From Ruminococcaceae bacterium UBA6416 (GTDB taxonomy: Bacteria > Bacillota > Clostridia > Oscillospirales > Acutalibacteraceae), in the NCBI GenBank assembly GCA_002438505.1, contig DJPI01000019.1, forward strand, positions 1 through 34,536: a stretch of 34,536 nt of DNA, in the 5' to 3' direction. The position numbers and the translations under genes were made by a program. Positions 31,357 through 34,536 of this stretch are shown here, piece by piece. The notes beneath the pieces were generated by a model. It was not told the DNA's origin. It was given only the letters and a program-made list of their open reading frames with translations, and did not search any database. Positions within the stretch are counted from its first letter, which is position 1, and every line of letters begins with the position of its first letter.

Positions 31357-32826
31357 TTATTCGGCGCTGACGTCTCTGATATAATTCTTGAAGAAAACGA
31401 GCGCATCGTTCATGGCTTCAATGGGTATTCTCTCATTCGTTCCATGGGTGCAAAGCAGAAGTGAGGTGTCAACCTTAAACGGAGCATAGCGATAGATATT
31501 TTCACAAATCGGCTCATAGTGATATGAGTCCGTTCCGCCCATGACAAGGAACGGAGAAACGATTGACCGCGGCTCAATGGACTTGCAAAGCCGCTCAATG
31601 ATTTTGAACGAGCGCGAATCCATCGGCGAGAATTTTGACGGCTCCTTGCTGTTGAGGACGTTGACCTCAATGTTCTTGTTTCTGACAACCTTTTTGATGT
31701 GTGAAACAATGTCTGCCGTTGATGTTCCCGGCATTGCGCGGAAGTTAACGGTGATTGCCGCCCTTTGGGGAAGAACATTCGCTGCCGGGCTGCCCTTGGC
31801 CATTGTGATTCCGGTGGTGGTTCTTGTCATGCAGGCCGCCGGCGGAATGAGCTTGCAAACCTGAAGAAGAAGCGGATAGAGCGCCTTGATGTTGCAGGTA
31901 ACAAGGCGGACGGGATAGGTACAGTTGCGCGCAATGGCTTCAAAAAGATATTTCATGTTTGCGGTGAAAGAGGCTTTGAACTGATTGTTTTCAAGGTCTT
32001 TGATAACGTCCGCAATTTTTCCGAGCGCGGTGTGCTTCGGCGGCTGAGAGGAGTGGCCGCCCTTTGCATTAACAACAATTTCAATGTCGGCGTATCCTTT
32101 TTCGGCAATACCGATACCGGCGAGGTACTTGTCATTGATGATGCCGGGAATGTTGACGGGAAGCATTGCGCCGCCCTCGTCAAGGATGGCGTCAAGGTGA
32201 ACTCCCTTTTCGCGCAGATGGTTCATGATATCCGTTGCGCCGTTTTTATCGTTTGCAACAACCTCTTCGTTGTCGCCAAAAAGGAGATAGACATCCCTTT
32301 CCGGAACAAAGCCGTCCTCAAGAAGCGCTTCAACAGACTCCATTACACAAATGAGGTGGTTCTTCATGTCAAGAGCGCCGCGGCCCCAAACAAATTCACC
32401 GTCGTCAACGCCGTCAAAGGCCGGGTGAGTCCAGTCTCCCTCCGTTCCCTCGGAAACGGGAACAACGTCCTGGTGAGCAAGGAGGGCAACGCCGTCAAGA
32501 TCGCTGCGCTTTCCCTTCCAGCGGTAAACAAGGTTCGCGGGAGGAACAACGGTTTTTTCAAGGTTCTTTGCAATGAGGGGATAAGCCTCATCAAGGAACT
32601 TATGGAATTTTTCAAATTCGTTCCAGTCAACAAGGTCGGCCTCACGGCTTGAAATTGTTTTGAACTGAATGGCCTTTGAAAGGTTTTGGCGGTACCGCTC
32701 AACATTGACCTCTTCCTTTGTCAGAGAGGCAATAACGCTCTTTTTCGGTTTGAACATTGCGGCGTGAACTGCGTTTGCGGCAGCGGCGGCGCCGAGAGCG
32801 GAAAGAACAAGCTTGGACTTTTTCAT
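31357..32826 (-). CDS. M20-family metallopeptidase with N-terminal membrane segment
   Basis: 489 residues. The start follows AAAGGAG. Residues about 5-24 are a hydrophobic Ala-rich segment, a signal or anchor. Zinc ligands and catalytic residues of the M20 family are visible: His118-x-Asp120 in LLAHQDVVPV, Asp153 in GRGALDMKNHL, Glu187-Glu188 in FGDNEEV, Asp in AILDEGGA, and a late His in HGTNERI. The dimerisation domain begins near AKGGHSSQPPKHTA. The closest type is the long carboxypeptidase S/PM20D1-like branch, which acts on dipeptides or N-acyl amino acids. It is monocistronic with its own promoter. Confidence 0.92.
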   Translation of the reverse strand: MKKSKLVLSALGAAAAANAVHAAMFKPKKSVIASLTKEEVNVERYRQNLSKAIQFKTISSREADLVDWNEFEKFHKFLDEAYPLIAKNLEKTVVPPANLVYRWKGKRSDLDGVALLAHQDVVPVSEGTEGDWTHPAFDGVDDGEFVWGRGALDMKNHLICVMESVEALLEDGFVPERDVYLLFGDNEEVVANDKNGATDIMNHLREKGVHLDAILDEGGAMLPVNIPGIINDKYLAGIGIAEKGYADIEIVVNAKGGHSSQPPKHTALGKIADVIKDLENNQFKASFTANMKYLFEAIARNCTYPVRLVTCNIKALYPLLLQVCKLIPPAACMTRTTTGITMAKGSPAANVLPQRAAITVNFRAMPGTSTADIVSHIKKVVRNKNIEVNVLNSKEPSKFSPMDSRSFKIIERLCKSIEPRSIVSPFLVMGGTDSYHYEPICENIYRYAPFKVDTSLLLCTHGTNERIPIEAMNDALVFFKNYIRDVSAE

Positions 32827-32887
32827 TATATTACAACTCCTTTTCTGCGGTTAAAGCCGCATTATCGGCTTTTTGCTGTACCTTTAA

Positions 32888-32916
32888 AGTATATACCAAG
32901 ATTTTCAAAAAATCAA
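32888..32916 (-). promoter_or_regulatory. Promoter of the M20 peptidase gene
   Basis: On the minus strand: TTGATT (complement of 32911-32916), 17 bases, TATACT (complement of 32888-32893). Confidence 0.65.
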
Positions 32917-33037
32917 TTCTTTGTCCGGAGAATGGAGACAAAAGTTGAAGATATTTATTCTTTGGCGTTTTCTTTTGATAAAGGCGGCAGAAATTCGCCG
33001 CCTGCCCGGATTTTTGCGGATAATATATCCTAAAGTA

Positions 33038-33066
33038 TTGACCGAAAATTAAAAAAGTGTTACCAT
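33038..33066 (+). promoter_or_regulatory. Putative promoter of the membrane-anchored protein gene
   Basis: TTGACC (33038-33043), 17 bases, TACCAT (33061-33066); the -10 is weak. A GGCGGC/GCCGCC hairpin (32983-33002) lies upstream. Confidence 0.4.
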
Positions 33067-33112
33067 ATTAAAGTAACTCCAAAGAAACAAAACATCAAGG
33101 AGAGGATACGCT

Positions 33113-34216
33113 ATGAAAAAAGAAAAACCGAAAAAAATCAAAAGGTCGGAAATGACCGATGAGCAGATGCTCGATGAAGCAAAAAAAATTGTTGAAAAGC
33201 GCAAAAAAAGAGCGCAGGACTGGGTCGTTGTCCGCCCGAAGCTTTTGATGTCGCTTGCAATCGTTGCAATGCTTGCCGTTACACTTGCCATTGTTGACGG
33301 CGGCGTGAAGGTTGACGCAACCGTCTCCCATGACGGTGCGCTGGATTCCATTCTCGGTGTGAACGCACCGGCGGATAACCAGACCCCGGCCGTTCAGCCG
33401 TCCGCAGCACCGGAGGCTTCCTCTGCACCTTCAACTCCTGAAACTTCGGCAAAAACCGACAGCACTCCCGACTCCGGCACACAGGCGGCGCCCTCCGCTT
33501 CAACCGATGCGCCGAAAAGCAACGAAGAAATTGTTAAGAAATATACCGAGCTTCTCAACAAAATGAAGCAGGATCAGCCTGGCTACACCAAAAAGGAGTA
33601 TCAGGCTCTTCCTGAGGAATACAGAAACTTTTCAAGTGCGGTCAACTCTCTGCTCAAGTTCGGCGAGGCATACATGACCAAAGAGGACAGCCCGAACGCC
33701 ATTGTTACCGCAACAAAGGGTGAGATATACACCGCCGAGGACGGAACCTCAATGCCGCGCATCAACCACGAACTTCCAATCTGCAACACTGACAAGGGCT
33801 CGGTTCTCACCGATTACAGCTGCGTTAAAACCGCTTCCTGCACAGACAACGCCGATGGCACCCGTACCCTTGAATTTGAGCTCAACGACGAAAAGAATCC
33901 CGAGCCGACTCCGGCGGACACCTGCATTCCGCAGTCCTTCCACGGCGCAGTCATGATGCCTGCAAGCATGAAGGACATCAACACCGAGGTTGACAAGGTT
34001 GTTTCAAAAATTCCGGGCGTCACCGTCAACAATTTTGAGTTGACCTACACCGGAAGCACATTCAAGGTTACATATGACCCGAAAACAGACCACGTTACAA
34101 GAATTGTTCACCACATCAATGTTGACATTGCCGCAAACGCAAAGGTTGCTTTTTCAACCATTGACGGAACCGCAAGACTCACAAACGACATGGATGTTTA
34201 TGACATCAACTATTAA
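33113..34216 (+). CDS. Membrane-anchored extracytoplasmic protein of unknown function
   Basis: 367 residues, with AAGGAGAGG before the ATG. Residues 1-40 are highly basic and cytoplasmic (KKEKPKKIKRSEMTDEQ...KIVEKRKKRAQ). Residues about 44-62 form one transmembrane helix. Residues about 85-137 are a Pro/Ser/Ala/Thr linker, as in wall-spanning proteins. A predicted helical region follows (NEEIVKKYTELLNKMKQDQPGYTKKEYQALPEEYRN), then a domain of about 190 residues with three or four Cys and beta-rich pattern (TYTGSTFKVTYDPKTDHVTRIVHHINVDI). No enzyme motif is recognised. Monocistronic, ends at a strong terminator. Confidence 0.8.
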   Translation: MKKEKPKKIKRSEMTDEQMLDEAKKIVEKRKKRAQDWVVVRPKLLMSLAIVAMLAVTLAIVDGGVKVDATVSHDGALDSILGVNAPADNQTPAVQPSAAPEASSAPSTPETSAKTDSTPDSGTQAAPSASTDAPKSNEEIVKKYTELLNKMKQDQPGYTKKEYQALPEEYRNFSSAVNSLLKFGEAYMTKEDSPNAIVTATKGEIYTAEDGTSMPRINHELPICNTDKGSVLTDYSCVKTASCTDNADGTRTLEFELNDEKNPEPTPADTCIPQSFHGAVMMPASMKDINTEVDKVVSKIPGVTVNNFELTYTGSTFKVTYDPKTDHVTRIVHHINVDIAANAKVAFSTIDGTARLTNDMDVYDINY

Positions 34217-34225
34217 TATTAACCA

Positions 34226-34253
34226 CCCGGGCGTCTTTCGCCCGGGTTTTTTT
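34226..34253 (+). terminator. Terminator of the membrane-anchored protein gene
   Basis: CCCGGGCG-TCTTT-CGCCCGGG followed by seven T. Confidence 0.95.
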
Positions 34254-34254
34254 A

Positions 34255-34470
34255 GATAAGAGATAAAAGATAATAAATAATAGATAATAGATATTTTTCC
34301 AAAATCTAACGTCCAATATCCAACATCCAACATCTAGATTCGTACGTGGGTCGGCTCGTAACCGCCCGAGGAACCCAGCCTCTTGCAGAACATAAAAAAT
34401 TTCGCAAAATCTAGCGTCCAGTATCTAGCGTCTAGCGTCTAGAAGTGGGGAGTCTCGTGAGGCTCCCGTT
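34255..34470. repeat. Heptad-repeat element, copy 2
   Basis: Three 7-bp tandem tracts: AGATAAG/AGATAAA/AGATAAT units at 34255-34293; TCTAACG, TCCAATA, TCCAACA, TCCAACA, TCTAGAT at about 34305-34339; and TCTAGCG, TCCAGTA, TCTAGCG, TCTAGCG, TCTAGAA at about 34410-34444. Between the last two is an imperfect stem (GGGTCGGCTCG with CGAGGAACCC) and a CATAAAAAATTTCGCAA stretch like copy 1. The conserved hairpin GGGAGTCT-CGTG-AGGCTCCC is at 34448-34467, identical to copy 1. Nothing further is seen from 34471 to the window end. Confidence 0.75.
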
Positions 34471-34536
34471 TTCTTGCCTTTCCTTTTATTTAAAGCTTTT
34501 GTTTTCTTTATATGTCCTTGTGCTCCGCAGGGTTAC

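Noticed and set aside
31765..32652. 295-codon plus-strand frame opposite the M20 peptidase
   Set aside because: Shadow of a gene with all M20 motifs; no start signal, and the composition is that of the complement.

Overview
The window looks like a chromosomal segment of a strictly anaerobic gut-type Firmicute (class Clostridia, most likely an Oscillospiraceae/Ruminococcaceae-like lineage). The basis is strong AGGAGG-type ribosome binding sites, TTG/GTG starts, TTGACA-17-TATAAT promoters, an [FeFe] hydrogenase, PadR/HAAS and PucR regulators, and surface proteins built of Cys-rich modules with a characteristic C-terminus. The lineage is inferred from gene content, not computed. No rRNA, tRNA, CRISPR array, transposase or phage genes were seen.

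Layout. 1-3435: 3' part of a very large extracellular protein made of about 24 Cys/His-rich modules. 3496-5579: an ECF-type sigma factor, an overlapping single-pass membrane protein with an ankyrin-like C-terminus (candidate anti-sigma factor) and a small secreted protein. 5688-13532: an arginine-metabolism block with an amino-acid ABC transporter behind ArgR-like boxes, then argF, carA and carB. 13567-16487: a zinc-ribbon membrane protein and a PadR/HAAS pair behind a palindromic operator. 16603-18603: nitroreductase, a short MGMT-like protein and a convergent PucR-type regulator. 18665-19340: a small heat-shock protein with a long structured leader.

19389-22669: an XRE repressor divergent from a secreted M23 peptidase, with two operator-like repeats between them, then a 41-residue amphipathic peptide gene and a secreted metallophosphoesterase. 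The M23 protein carries the same Cys-rich module and the same C-terminal signature as the giant protein at the left edge. 22720-22950 and 34255-34470: two copies of a non-coding repeat made of degenerate 7-bp tandem units plus a conserved hairpin. 23028-24481: argH on the minus strand with ArgR-like boxes in its promoter, probably co-regulated with the transporter.

24580-24961: an apparently complete type I toxin-antitoxin locus. It has a 38-residue membrane peptide gene whose ribosome binding site lies in a hairpin that can refold, and a convergent antisense RNA that shares the toxin's terminator region. 25066-26336: a PdaA-like deacetylase and a small Gly-rich protein. 26441-27516: TrmL and a four-helix membrane protein. 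27652-31291: a two-gene [FeFe] hydrogenase operon whose partner protein fuses a NuoF-type Fe-S domain to a GltD-type flavoprotein, behind a Rex-like palindrome. 31357-34216: an M20 peptidase and a membrane-anchored protein of unknown function.

The strongest candidates for something undescribed are the toxin-antitoxin locus, the shared C-terminal tag on modular surface proteins with the adjacent helical micropeptide, the structured leader RNA before hsp20, and the heptad repeat element.
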